From contig JANXVY010000092.1 of assembly GCA_025351425.1 (NCBI GenBank), forward strand, positions 1 to 33,147: a DNA stretch of 33,147 nt, given 5' to 3'. This DNA comes from Hyphomicrobium sp. (lineage in GTDB: Bacteria; Pseudomonadota; Alphaproteobacteria; Rhizobiales; Hyphomicrobiaceae). Every line of letters starts with the position of its first letter. The first letter of the stretch is position 1. The notes below the pieces were generated by a model. It saw only the letters and a list, made by a program, of their open reading frames with translations. It did not search any database and was not told the DNA's origin. The translations under genes were made by a program, and so were the position numbers. Of the stretch, positions 18,245-27,005 are shown piece after piece.

Positions 18245-18458
18245 AGAGGGGATGGCGCAACGGGTAGAGACCGATGTCTTCCACGCGTGCGGCAGGGTGT
18301 TCTTGAATAAGTCTCAAATTATGACAGATTTGCGAAAACAACAAGACCTATTCATGAACCACATATATATGACAGCAACTCTTAAGAATTATTTTTATCC
18401 GCTCCATTTGCCACCGTTCATAACTTTACTGATCTCAGAAATTAATCTCCGCTTCGAC

Positions 18459-18986
18459 TTATTTGACGAGCGCCACTGCCGCCCTGAATTTTTCATGCGC
18501 CGACGTGCGCAACCATTCGAACACCACCATTTCAGTCGTGACGATCTCCGCGCCACCCCTCGCCATGCGAGCGAGCGCCGTTTCCTTGCTTTCCGACCGG
18601 CGCGAACCGACGGCATCGCGCACCACATAAACGTTGCGGCCTAGCGCCAACAGCCCCAGCACCGTCTGCAGCAGGCACACATGCGCTTCGCAGCCACAGA
18701 TCACGATTTCGGGGTGGTTGCCAATCGCTTCCAGAAATGCTGGCGTGGCGCACGATCCAAACGTTTCCTTGGCCACGATCAGACGGTCTGCGACGTCCAA
18801 CTCTGGGATCGTGGGTCCGAGCCCTTGGGCGTTCTGTTCTGTGACGACGAGGGGAACGCCCAGCAGATCGGCGGCCGCGATAAGGCGGCGGGCGTTCGCC
18901 ACTGCCGGAGCCGCGCCATCGATGGACGGCATCAGCCGGGTCTGGAAATCCACGACGACCAAAAGCGATGTTTCGGATTGCATCAT
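18459..18986 (-). CDS. Isochorismatase-family cysteine hydrolase
   Basis: A 175-residue hydrolase with the isochorismatase/nicotinamidase fold. The Asp-Lys-Cys triad is Asp13 (VVVDFQTRL), Lys73 (IVAKETFG) and Cys104 (CGCEAHVCLLQT). It resembles the YcaC-type and other small amidohydrolases, whose substrates are often unknown, so substrate is not assigned. GGAAG lies upstream of the paired ATGATG start. It is divergent from the HpaB-family gene, 97 bases apart, which might share regulation. Confidence 0.88.
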   Translation of the reverse strand: MMQSETSLLVVVDFQTRLMPSIDGAAPAVANARRLIAAADLLGVPLVVTEQNAQGLGPTIPELDVADRLIVAKETFGSCATPAFLEAIGNHPEIVICGCEAHVCLLQTVLGLLALGRNVYVVRDAVGSRRSESKETALARMARGGAEIVTTEMVVFEWLRTSAHEKFRAAVALVK

Positions 18987-19083
18987 TGTTGCGTCTTCCC
19001 TTGCCTGATGACAAATTCCGATTCTACCTGGAGCAGAACCTTCGTCTCGGCCGTCTCTTATCGCATAGTCTGGAGCCTATCCC

Positions 19084-20607
19084 ATGCTGATGTCCGCCGC
19101 CGAGTATCGCGAAAGCCTGCGGGGTTACCATCCACGTGTATTCGTCAATGGCCGGACCGTTGCCAGTGTCGCAGACGAGCCGCTGCTGGCGCCCGGCATC
19201 AACGGCGTTGGCATTACCTACGATTTCGCCCGCGATCCCGCTCACAGCCCGCTCATGACGGCGCGCCAGGGCACGTCGGGCAAAACCGTCAACCGCTTCC
19301 TCCACATCTGCGAAACGTCCACGGACCTACTCTATAAGCTTGAGGCCGTGCGGCTCGTTTGCAAGGTATCGGGGTGCGCGCAGCGTTATCTCGCAACGGA
19401 TGCGTTCAACGGGCTGTATCAAGCAACGCACCGCGCCGATGCGGTTCACGGCACCGACTATCACCAGCGGTTCGTCGCGTACATGCACCACGTGCAGGAT
19501 CGCGACCTGACGCTCGGCATCGCGATGACGGATGCCAAGGGCGATCGCTCCAAACGGGCCGGAGCCCAGGCCAATCCCGACAGTTACGTCCATATCAAGG
19601 AGCGGCGGCCCGACGGGATCGTCATTCGCGGCACCAAGGCCATCGTGACGGGTGCGCCCTACATGCACGAGTTTCTCGTCATGCCGTGCCGCACGCACAC
19701 CAAGGAGGATGCGCAGTTCGCCGTCTGCTGCGCGGTGCCGGTTGACGCGCCAGGCATCACCATCGTCGCGCGCCCTGCGGGCCGGCCGGGAGAGGCGGCT
19801 GCGAAGTTCTCCGCCAAATATGGCCAGTCGGTCGGCGTCGTGATGTTTGACGACGTGTTCGTGCCGCACGAGCGCGTCTTCTTCGCCGGCGAGACCGAGG
19901 AAGCCGGGTTCGCCACTACGGCCTACGCTACTCATCACCGGCACTCCTGCATCGGTGCGCGGGCAGGGTTTGGCGACCTGCTGATCGGAGCGGGCGCGCT
20001 GATGATCGAGGCCAACGGGCTCGACCCCGAACGGCATGGCCACGTACGCGACCAAATGGTCGATCTGATCAAGATCACCGAAGGGTTCTTTGCCTGCGGG
20101 GTGGCAGCGTCCGTCTACGGGATGCGCGATCCGGCGGGGAACATGATGCCGGATGCGGTCTTTTCCAATATCGGCAAGCTGCTGCTGGCCACGCAGATCT
20201 ACGACATGCACCGGATTGCCCATTACGTCTCCGGCGGGCTGATCGTTGCGCTGCCGGGGCCCGACGAGGACCATAACCCGGAAACAGCCGCGTCGCTCGC
20301 GGCTGTGCTCGGCGGGCGGCCCGACATTCCGGCGTCGCAACGGGCTGAGGTCGCGCGATTCATCGAGGATTTGACCATCAGCGACCAGGGCGGCTGGTAC
20401 TCGACCATCTCGCTCCACGGCGGGGGCAGCCCGGAGGCCATGAAGCGCGAAATCTGGCGGAATTATCCGGTGATGGAGAAGGTCGCGCTGGTCGAAAGCC
20501 TGCTCGACCGCGGCGTGCTCGCCGACGGGCGGCCGGTTTCCAAACAGCCGGGGCGATGCTGCGCGACCGGGTGCGAGGTGCCGGAACTGCCCAAGGCCGC
20601 GGAGTAA
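19084..20607 (+). CDS. HpaB / 4-hydroxybutyryl-CoA dehydratase family flavoprotein
   Basis: A 507-residue protein with acyl-CoA-dehydrogenase-like fold and FAD site. It reads collinearly like 4-hydroxybutyryl-CoA dehydratase: LMSAAEYRESL, DAFNGLYQATH, AMTDAKGDRS, VTGAPYMHE, FDDVFVPHERVF, LHGGGSPEA. In the clostridial dehydratase the 4Fe-4S cluster is held by Cys99, Cys103, His292 and Cys299. By my recalled alignment these are Cys98, Tyr102, His285 and Ala292 here, and the catalytic Tyr296 is Cys289. It is therefore unlikely to carry that cluster and more likely an FADH2-dependent monooxygenase or related enzyme. The C-terminus adds a Cys-rich tail (CCATGC, 492-497). GGAG lies 8 bases before the ATG. 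No flavin reductase is adjacent. Confidence 0.85.
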   Translation: MLMSAAEYRESLRGYHPRVFVNGRTVASVADEPLLAPGINGVGITYDFARDPAHSPLMTARQGTSGKTVNRFLHICETSTDLLYKLEAVRLVCKVSGCAQRYLATDAFNGLYQATHRADAVHGTDYHQRFVAYMHHVQDRDLTLGIAMTDAKGDRSKRAGAQANPDSYVHIKERRPDGIVIRGTKAIVTGAPYMHEFLVMPCRTHTKEDAQFAVCCAVPVDAPGITIVARPAGRPGEAAAKFSAKYGQSVGVVMFDDVFVPHERVFFAGETEEAGFATTAYATHHRHSCIGARAGFGDLLIGAGALMIEANGLDPERHGHVRDQMVDLIKITEGFFACGVAASVYGMRDPAGNMMPDAVFSNIGKLLLATQIYDMHRIAHYVSGGLIVALPGPDEDHNPETAASLAAVLGGRPDIPASQRAEVARFIEDLTISDQGGWYSTISLHGGGSPEAMKREIWRNYPVMEKVALVESLLDRGVLADGRPVSKQPGRCCATGCEVPELPKAAE

Positions 20608-20669
20608 CGGCAGCATGTGAAGTCCAGGGGACGGGCCTCCTGGACCACTTGACCTTCGGGACGCTTCTA

Positions 20670-20909
20670 TCAGCGCGCCGTGATTGCGCGATCGCTCAAG
20701 CGGTCGGGGCGGGCTTGGTCGCGGGCGGCGTTGAGGCGCTGGCCCACGCCGTCTGTGCGGGGTTTGCCGTGACTGCCGGGTGGGCAGTTCAGATGCATAA
20801 GTGTGTGTCCCGGCGTCACACCGAGGGCGGGGCTCGCGACATTCGATAGCGCGACGGCGGCGAATGCCGCCGCTGCAAGCGCCAGGGCTGACAAGAGGTT
20901 CGTGGTCAT
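20670..20909 (-). CDS. Small exported protein downstream of prmB
   Basis: A 79-residue protein whose ATG overlaps the prmB stop (ATGA), so it is probably translated by coupling. Residues 1-25 form a signal peptide or anchor (LLSALALAAAAFAAVAL). The rest is short and hydrophilic (GHTLMHLNCPPGSHGKPRTDG), with one Cys and a charged tail. No family is recognised. Confidence 0.5.
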   Translation of the reverse strand: MTTNLLSALALAAAAFAAVALSNVASPALGVTPGHTLMHLNCPPGSHGKPRTDGVGQRLNAARDQARPDRLSDRAITAR

Positions 20910-21868
20910 CGGCGTTTCAGCGGCTGGACTTTGATTTGCGGCGGCTTGTGGCTCACCGCCTGCAATTCGGCGGCGCGGAGCGCAAACACCTCGCCTTCGC
21001 TCAACTCCGTGTCCAGCCAGAAAAAAGACAGCTGCGGAAATTCCTGCTCGAGCATAGCCCGGCCGGTACCGATTTCGACGACCAGCGTGCCGTTGGGCGC
21101 CAGATGCGAGCCGGCTTGCGCGAGGATCTTGCGCACCAGATCCAGCCCGTCTGCGCCGCCCAGATGCGCCATCTGCGGCTCGGCCTTGTACTCGGGACCG
21201 AAGGCTGCAACCTCAGCCGCGGCTACGTAGGGCGGATTGGCGATGATGATATCGTAGCGCTTGCCGGTGGGTATGTTGTCGGACAGGTCTGATTGAAACG
21301 CGGCGACCCGATCGCTCAGGCCGTAGGCTTCGATGTTGTGGTGGGCCACGGCAAGGGCATCGGGTGAAATATCGACGCCATCGACGGTCGCGGATGGGAA
21401 CGTCATGGCGGCGAGGATCGCAAGGCAACCCGACCCCGTGCACACGTCCAGGACCGACGCAACCGCATCGGTATCTTCGATCACGGCTGAGAGGGCGTTC
21501 GACAGTAGCAGTTCGCCGATGTAGGAGCGCGGCACGATGACCCGCTCGTCGACGTAAAATCTATGCCCCTGGATGAAGGCTGCATTGACGAGGTAGGCCG
21601 CCGGCTTTCGGGTCGTCAGGCGGCGTTGAAACAGAAGCGCCAGATCGATGCGCTCCGTGCGCGTCAGGCGGGCATCCAGCCAGGGCTCCAACTGGTCGAT
21701 GGGGAGGTGCAGTGCCATCAAGATGAGAAACGCGGCCTCGTCGAGCGCCGTCGATGTCCCATGACCGAACACCAAGCCCGCCTTCGTGAAGGCGCTCGTG
21801 CCGAAACGCAGCCAGTCGCGAACCGTGTGGAGGTCGTCGATCTCGTCGATTGCCGGGAACCCCGTCAT
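20906..21868 (-). CDS. prmB: 50S ribosomal protein L3 glutamine methyltransferase (PrmB type)
   Basis: N5-glutamine methyltransferase of the HemK class; PrmB modifies a glutamine of ribosomal protein L3. The SAM loop is DVCTGSGCLAI (141-151), the catalytic NPPY is at 211-214 (IIIANPPYVA), and YLVNAAFIQGHRFYVDERVIVPRSYIGELL is the PrmB-type region that separates it from PrmC. The 320 residues match the family. The downstream small-protein gene overlaps by four bases. Confidence 0.93.
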   Translation of the reverse strand: MTGFPAIDEIDDLHTVRDWLRFGTSAFTKAGLVFGHGTSTALDEAAFLILMALHLPIDQLEPWLDARLTRTERIDLALLFQRRLTTRKPAAYLVNAAFIQGHRFYVDERVIVPRSYIGELLLSNALSAVIEDTDAVASVLDVCTGSGCLAILAAMTFPSATVDGVDISPDALAVAHHNIEAYGLSDRVAAFQSDLSDNIPTGKRYDIIIANPPYVAAAEVAAFGPEYKAEPQMAHLGGADGLDLVRKILAQAGSHLAPNGTLVVEIGTGRAMLEQEFPQLSFFWLDTELSEGEVFALRAAELQAVSHKPPQIKVQPLKRR

Positions 21869-22018
21869 TTCCTCTTCCTGCCGCTTGATGCCGCCATTTT
21901 CGTCGCTGTACTGAAGGCTCGTGCACGCCGAACGGATCCTAACGGATGCGGCCCGCGATTGCAGCCCTCATTCGAATGTGCAATCTCGACCGCGCAACGC
22001 AACGTGAAGGCGAAAACA

Positions 22019-23116
22019 ATGTCGCGGCGGGTCTTGAAATTCTTCCGGCGTTTGTATGCGGTCCATCCCCTGCTTCTGAATGCCTTTTTGCTGCATCCTG
22101 TGCTTGTGCGGCGTGCCGCCTTCGTCCTGGCCGCCGTCGCACTGGGACTGTCGGCCTGGAGCTGGCGCGATCTCCCGGGCAACTGGTATCAGGCGACCCA
22201 AACCGACCTTCGGCCCCTCGCTCACGTATCGAGCTGGCATTATCAATTGCAGAAGGTCGAGATCGACCAGATCGCGACGGTCGACGCCGACGTCGTCGTC
22301 GTGGACTATGCGCGGGCGGGCGTTCCGCTAACCCGGGACGAGCTGGCGCGCCTCAAGGTGCGGCCAGGCAAGAAGCAGCGGATCGTGCTGTCTTACCTCT
22401 CAGTCGGAGAGGCTGAAGAGAAGCGTTTCTACTGGGATGCGGCGTGGAAAACGCAGCCGGAAACCCGGCCGGCCTGGGTCCATTTGGAGAATTGCGCGTG
22501 GCCGGGCGCGTGGGCGGTCAAATACTGGCAGGACGGGTGGAAACAGATCGTCTACCGCAGCGACGATTCCTATCTGCGCAGGATCATCGAGGCGGGTTTC
22601 GATGGGGTGTACCTCGACCGCGTCGATATGTTCGACGACTTTCCCAGCGTGAAGAAAGAGCGGCCGTCCGCGCGGCAGGACATGATCGAACTCGTCGCCG
22701 ATCTGGCGCAGACGGCGCGGGCGATCAAGCCGGGCTTTCTGGTCATTCCCAACAACGGCCTTCCACTGCTGTCTGACCGTCAGTTCCGCCGCGCCATCGA
22801 CGGGCTCGGCATGGAAGAGCTACTGTATTCCGAAAAGGGGACCGGAGTGCGCAACGACCCAGTCAAAATCGGCGAAAGCCTCAGGTTTCTGCGCAAGCTG
22901 CAATGGGACTACAAGCCCGTGTTCACGCTGGAATACCTGATCACGAAACCGGCCATCGAAGCTGCGCGGCGCGAGCTCGAAGGGCTCAAGATCATTGCCG
23001 CATTCCCGACCCGGGCCCTCGATGGCGGCGATCCGACCGTGCCTGTCGAACTCGCCAAGGACCCAGGAACGCCCGAGTTCGTCGCGACCAACTGCACGAA
23101 AACCAATTCGTGGTAA
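22019..23116 (+). CDS. Membrane-anchored GH114/TM1410-type glycosidase-like protein
   Basis: A 365-residue protein with basic N-terminus and one membrane segment (about 32-50, RRAAFVLAAVALGLSAWSW), then a barrel domain related to GH114 endo-alpha-1,4-polygalactosaminidases (TM1410/MJ1477 group). Acidic candidates at the strand ends are Asp96 (VVVDYA), Glu131 (LSVGEAE), Asp200 (VYLDRVD) and Glu305 (TLEYL). The catalytic domain would lie in the periplasm or at the surface. ATG 22019 is chosen from AAGG 8 bases upstream; longer frames run antisense into prmB. It is followed by a second family member 198 bases later. The domain family is clear; the substrate is not. Confidence 0.85.
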   Translation: MSRRVLKFFRRLYAVHPLLLNAFLLHPVLVRRAAFVLAAVALGLSAWSWRDLPGNWYQATQTDLRPLAHVSSWHYQLQKVEIDQIATVDADVVVVDYARAGVPLTRDELARLKVRPGKKQRIVLSYLSVGEAEEKRFYWDAAWKTQPETRPAWVHLENCAWPGAWAVKYWQDGWKQIVYRSDDSYLRRIIEAGFDGVYLDRVDMFDDFPSVKKERPSARQDMIELVADLAQTARAIKPGFLVIPNNGLPLLSDRQFRRAIDGLGMEELLYSEKGTGVRNDPVKIGESLRFLRKLQWDYKPVFTLEYLITKPAIEAARRELEGLKIIAAFPTRALDGGDPTVPVELAKDPGTPEFVATNCTKTNSW

Positions 23117-23314
23117 ACTTCCCGATCGTCCGCCGACCAGCCTTTCGGTTGCACCACACCGCCGGGAGGGGGTAGGCTACCGGTGGGTCCGGCGGTCGCT
23201 GGCCCGTTGTGTGGTTTGCTTTATTTACTGGCGAATGGGTGCAACTAAGAGCACGGAATGCTAAACGCAACGCGTGTATGAGGGACTGGGGTCTCGATCA
23301 GAGTGGAGTTGAGT

Positions 23315-24343
23315 ATGAGTTTTCTGCGTCTCTTGGGACCTGCTGCCGCAGCCGGTCTTTTTTCGGTCGCGCTCGCGGCCAGCACCGCATCAGCGGCCGA
23401 GCGGCCCAACCCATTCCAGGGAGCCAAGACCTGGGGCTATCAACTTCGCAACCTCGAAGTCGAGCCACGCAAGGCGATCGCCAACAGCCCCTACGACCTC
23501 GTCGTCACCGATTTTGCCCGAGGTGAAGACCGCAAAGAGATTCCGTTGACGAAAGACGAAGTGAGCGCGATGCAGACGCGCCCCGACGGCTCCAAGCGGC
23601 TCGTTATCGCTTATCTCAGCATCGGTGAGACCGAAAACTACCGGTATTACTGGAAGAAGGAATGGGACAAGCAGCGCCCCTCCTGGATGGGAAAGGAAAA
23701 CAAAGAGTGGAAGGCCAACTACCTCGCCAAATACTGGGAGCCCGAGTGGCAGAAGATCATCTACGGGTCACCTGAAGCCTATGTCGACCGCGTGCTGGCT
23801 GCCGGCTTCGACGGCTTTTATTTCGACCGGGTCGACGCTTATTATTTCTTTGGCGACAATGAAGAAGCGCGCGGCAAGATGGCGAATTTCGTCGTGAAGC
23901 TCGCCAATTACGCCCGTTCCAAGAAGCCTGACGTTGCGATCATGGTGCAGAACGCCGAGGAACTGCTCGACCGGAAGGAGTACGTCGCGGCCATCGACGG
24001 GATCGCGAAAGAAAGCCTGCTGTATGGAATTCGCGGCCTCGATAAGCCGAACACGCGCGACGACGTCGACGAGACGACCAAGCTGCTGAAGAAGGCTAAC
24101 GTCCAAGGCAAGTCGATCTTCGTGGTCGAATACCTCCAGGACAAGTCCAACATTGCAACGGCTGCCAAGCGGATCAACGCTGAGCTGGGCTGGGCGCTCT
24201 ATGTCGGAACGCGCGGTCTGGCGCAGCTCGGCAAAACGCCTTTGGAACCGGCCCCCGCCCTACACGACGGCGACGAAATCGGCGCGGCCGCACCGGTCAA
24301 GAAGAAGGACACGAAGCTCGTCAAGAAAGCTGCGGGACAGTAA
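23315..24343 (+). CDS. Exported GH114/TM1410-type glycosidase-like protein
   Basis: A 342-residue protein with a signal peptide (residues 1-28, ending STASAA before ERPNP) and the same barrel as its neighbour: Asp66 (VVTDFA), Glu105 (LSIGETENYRYYW), Asp171 (FYFDRVDAYYFFG) and Glu272 (VVEYL). The pairs SVGEAE/SIGETE, AVKYW/LAKYW and GFDGVYLDRVD/GFDGFYFDRVD show the two are paralogues. The C-terminus is a Lys-rich tail (VKKKDTKLVKKAAGQ), which might bind anionic surfaces. ATG at 23315 is preferred to GTG 23303 because GGAG lies 7 bases upstream. A terminator follows, ending the two-gene unit. Confidence 0.87.
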   Translation: MSFLRLLGPAAAAGLFSVALAASTASAAERPNPFQGAKTWGYQLRNLEVEPRKAIANSPYDLVVTDFARGEDRKEIPLTKDEVSAMQTRPDGSKRLVIAYLSIGETENYRYYWKKEWDKQRPSWMGKENKEWKANYLAKYWEPEWQKIIYGSPEAYVDRVLAAGFDGFYFDRVDAYYFFGDNEEARGKMANFVVKLANYARSKKPDVAIMVQNAEELLDRKEYVAAIDGIAKESLLYGIRGLDKPNTRDDVDETTKLLKKANVQGKSIFVVEYLQDKSNIATAAKRINAELGWALYVGTRGLAQLGKTPLEPAPALHDGDEIGAAAPVKKKDTKLVKKAAGQ

Positions 24344-24409
24344 AAGTACCGGCTAGCCTTGTCGTGAGTTGAGCGTGCTGCAGGCGAGGCGGATACCCTG
24401 AAACAAGGA

Positions 24410-24440
24410 GAGCGGTTCGCGATGGCGGGCCGCTTTTTTT
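24410..24440 (+). terminator. Rho-independent terminator after the GH114 pair
   Basis: Stem AGCGG (24410-24414) with CCGCT (24429-24433) followed by a run of seven T. The 14-base loop (TTCGCGATGGCGGG) can add pairing. It is about 65 bases after the stop. Confidence 0.8.
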
Positions 24441-24516
24441 ATTGCGACTACGTTCTATTTTATTTGCCGGTGACCGCGTTCGCCCGACGCAGCGTGTCTG
24501 CGCCGGCGCAGGGAAA

Positions 24517-25590
24517 TCAAGGAACGCTGCCATCAAAGCCCACCAGCTTCTGGGTATCTTCATCCCATAGCTTGTAGCGCACGCACTTGAAGCTCTCCCA
24601 CAGGGTCAACCGATTGAGCGATTGCAGGTCTGGACTGCTCTTCAAACACTCCATCAACCGATAGTTCGGGATCATGCTGTTCAAGTGATGGATGTGGTGA
24701 AGGCCGATGTTGCCGGTGAACCAGTTCAGCACCGGGGGCAACACGTAGTAGGAGCTGCCGAAGACGGCGGCGACCTGAACGTCCCAATCGGGGGGACGGT
24801 TCCAATGGGCTTCGTCGAACTGATGTTGGACGAAGAACAGCCAGCCGCCTGCGGCCGAAGCAATGTGGACGACCGGCAACGCGACCAACAGCAAATTCCA
24901 GAATCCAAGCATAAACCCAAGCCCGACATAAAAAGCGACGAGAGCCAGATTGAGTGCCATTACGCTGGCCCAAGCCTGACGGCGGGGCAAGGGGTGGTCA
25001 ACTGGCAGGCGCTGCATCACCATGAAATAAAACGGCACAGCAAAGCCGAACAAAAACAGCGGGTTACGATAAATTCGATACCAGACCTTGCGCCATGCCG
25101 GCAGCTTCTCGTATTCGCGGACCGTCAGCGTGTCGATATCGCCAATGCCACGCTCTTCAAGATTGCCGGAGGTGGCGTGATGCTTGGCGTGTTCGCGACG
25201 CCAGACCTCGTAAGGCGTTACCGTCAGGACACTGACCAATCTTCCCACAAGGTCGTTAGCTGTGCGCCCTTTCAGGAAGGACCCATGGCCACAATCATGC
25301 TGGATGATGAAAAGGCGGACAAGCAATCCGCCAGCCGGCAGCGCCAGCAGCAGGGTCAGCCAGTAATGGGTTTGGACCGTCACGAACATCAGTGCGATAG
25401 TGGCCGCAAAGAGCGCAAGCGTCGATCCGAGCTGCCAATAGGCAATTAGGGGACGAGCGCCGCGAAACGAGGCACAATGGACAGCGAGGCGTCGCGCCCT
25501 GTCTTTCAGGTCGCGCGCCGTCGGGTGCGCATGCCCGATGTCGTAAGGCTCGGTTGCGCGGAGCGCCGTCGAGGCTGCTTGCACGTTCAT
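24517..25590 (-). CDS. Membrane fatty acid desaturase
   Basis: A di-iron membrane desaturase (357 residues) that inserts a double bond in acyl chains, probably of membrane lipids. The three histidine boxes are HDCGH (98-102), HAKHH (134-138) and HIHHL near residue 287 (GNIGLHHIHHLN). Hydrophobic helices lie at about 52-72, 76-97, near 167-182, and 200-230. Family relatives are omega-type acyl-lipid desaturases; regioselectivity cannot be told. An electron donor is not nearby. AGGA precedes the ATG closely. It is convergent with the GH114 pair. Confidence 0.92.
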   Translation of the reverse strand: MNVQAASTALRATEPYDIGHAHPTARDLKDRARRLAVHCASFRGARPLIAYWQLGSTLALFAATIALMFVTVQTHYWLTLLLALPAGGLLVRLFIIQHDCGHGSFLKGRTANDLVGRLVSVLTVTPYEVWRREHAKHHATSGNLEERGIGDIDTLTVREYEKLPAWRKVWYRIYRNPLFLFGFAVPFYFMVMQRLPVDHPLPRRQAWASVMALNLALVAFYVGLGFMLGFWNLLLVALPVVHIASAAGGWLFFVQHQFDEAHWNRPPDWDVQVAAVFGSSYYVLPPVLNWFTGNIGLHHIHHLNSMIPNYRLMECLKSSPDLQSLNRLTLWESFKCVRYKLWDEDTQKLVGFDGSVP

Positions 25591-25726
25591 TTTCCTATGC
25601 GAATCCCCACCTGCCTAGCGGTTAGCACATTCAGTCACGGCCCGGTATAGGGGGGAGAAAAAATACGTCACAATTGGCAAAGTGCGCACAGTTTGCGCAT
25701 CAGCGCGACGTGGCGCATTCGATGGC

Positions 25727-25752
25727 AAAACGGGGCTGCAACCGCAGCCCCG
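25727..25752 (-). terminator. Hairpin terminator downstream of the triple-domain gene
   Basis: A perfect nine-base-pair stem CGGGGCTGC (25731-25739) with GCAGCCCCG (25744-25752) and loop AACC. On the minus strand it is followed by TTTTGCC, 26 bases after the stop of the 25779-27005 gene. It lies between that gene and the desaturase. Confidence 0.75.
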
Positions 25753-25778
25753 CTTGTCTATCGTACGTTTAGAACGAC

Positions 25779-27005
25779 CTAGTGCTGGCCCCAGACTTCA
25801 ACGATCGCCATGCCCTTGCCACGCGCTTCCTTGTCGATGAAGCGTGAGCGATAACGGGCCTGGATCTCCTTGACCGAGCGCGTGCCGCCCTTGAGGTCGA
25901 TGGGACCATAGGTGCTGCCAGCTTCGATTTTTGCCTTCACGGGAATCACATCTTCCTGGCCACTGCTGTAGATGATGCGCAGTTCGTTTAGCGTGATCGC
26001 GCGATCCTTGACCGTCACGCGAACCTTCTTGAACCCGCCTTCGTTCTTGCCGACCGGGATGACATCCTTGTCGAACCCGAGGAAGCCTGCCGTCTGAGCG
26101 CCCAGCAGCACCCAGCCCTGGTTGAACTTGCGGCCTTCGCCATTGGGTCCGAGCCAGCCTTCGGCATACTGGCCGAGAACTTCGATGCGGGCCTGGCCCT
26201 TGAAGCTCGGTTTCGACTTGTAAACCATCTGCACTTCTTTGATGAAGCGGTCGCCCTTGAGGTTGAACCACTGCGTGCGGGTGTTCTGCTTCACCTCGGC
26301 ATTGACGACAAGATCATCGGATTCGCCGTTGGTGTAGACGACCTTCATGTCTTTGATGAAGATGTCGTTGTCCAATACGCGGAAGCGGAGCTTGTCGAAC
26401 TTGCCGACTTCGGCGCCGACTCGGATTACGTCGCGATCTACTCCAAAGCCGACATACTGCGAACCAAACAGAACGTCGCCGAATTCGGTTACTGTTCCGG
26501 CCAGTGCTGTCGTCGGAGCGGCCTTGGTGGGCTGGGCTGCCACCGGACCGGTTGAAGCCGGGGTATTGGCTGCGACTGCCGAACGCTTAGCGTTTGCGCC
26601 TTCGTCTGTCTGCAGGCCGTAGATGTCAAGCATGGCTGCATCGCCCTTCTTCGGGGCGATCGTCAGGTTCACTTGGTCGAGGAAGCGATCTTCGCTGGCC
26701 TGATTGATCGGACGCGTGCGCTCGCCTTCGTTCAAGACGATCTTGCGGTCTTCGTTATGAACGGCGCCGTTGCCGTACAGAACCTGGACGCGCGACAATA
26801 CGATGTTGCCTTCCTTGGCGTTGATGCGGACGGCGCGGAATTTGCCGACCGACTTCGTCAAGTCGATGGTTTCGCGATCCTTGTCTACGTCAACCTTGAA
26901 ACTGCCGAGTTTGACCCAATTTCCGTCGGACTTCTGGGCCTGCGCGGCCGTCAAGAACCCGGCGGCAGCCATGGCGAGACCCGCCATTACCAGCCTGCGA
27001 AACAT
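25779..27005 (-). CDS. Exported protein with three copies of a ~105-residue beta domain
   Basis: A 408-residue protein with signal peptide (1-23, AAQAQ) and three copies of one domain at about 29-130, 176-278 and 297-406. Each copy opens with WV-LG or -VLFG, then VDxDxI-VG, a central strand pair, VxYxNG/SG, and closes with a strand such as VEVWGQ or IEVLGQ. Copies 2 and 3 are closest; copy 1 is more diverged. An Ala/Thr/Pro linker (131-175) separates copy 1. The domain resembles the DUF2541-type envelope proteins, but I would not assign a role. GGGAG lies 8 bases before the ATG. Carbohydrate binding is a reasonable guess from the strand-rich layout only. Confidence 0.8.
   Translation of the reverse strand: MFRRLVMAGLAMAAAGFLTAAQAQKSDGNWVKLGSFKVDVDKDRETIDLTKSVGKFRAVRINAKEGNIVLSRVQVLYGNGAVHNEDRKIVLNEGERTRPINQASEDRFLDQVNLTIAPKKGDAAMLDIYGLQTDEGANAKRSAVAANTPASTGPVAAQPTKAAPTTALAGTVTEFGDVLFGSQYVGFGVDRDVIRVGAEVGKFDKLRFRVLDNDIFIKDMKVVYTNGESDDLVVNAEVKQNTRTQWFNLKGDRFIKEVQMVYKSKPSFKGQARIEVLGQYAEGWLGPNGEGRKFNQGWVLLGAQTAGFLGFDKDVIPVGKNEGGFKKVRVTVKDRAITLNELRIIYSSGQEDVIPVKAKIEAGSTYGPIDLKGGTRSVKEIQARYRSRFIDKEARGKGMAIVEVWGQH

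Noticed and set aside
18248-18315. Stretch TGGCGCAACGGGTAGAGACC with CTTCCAC downstream, like a tRNA D-arm and Gly(UCC) anticodon loop
   Set aside because: The acceptor stem has no partner, the D stem does not pair and the T-loop is TTCTTGAAT; at most a decayed tRNA fragment, probably coincidence.
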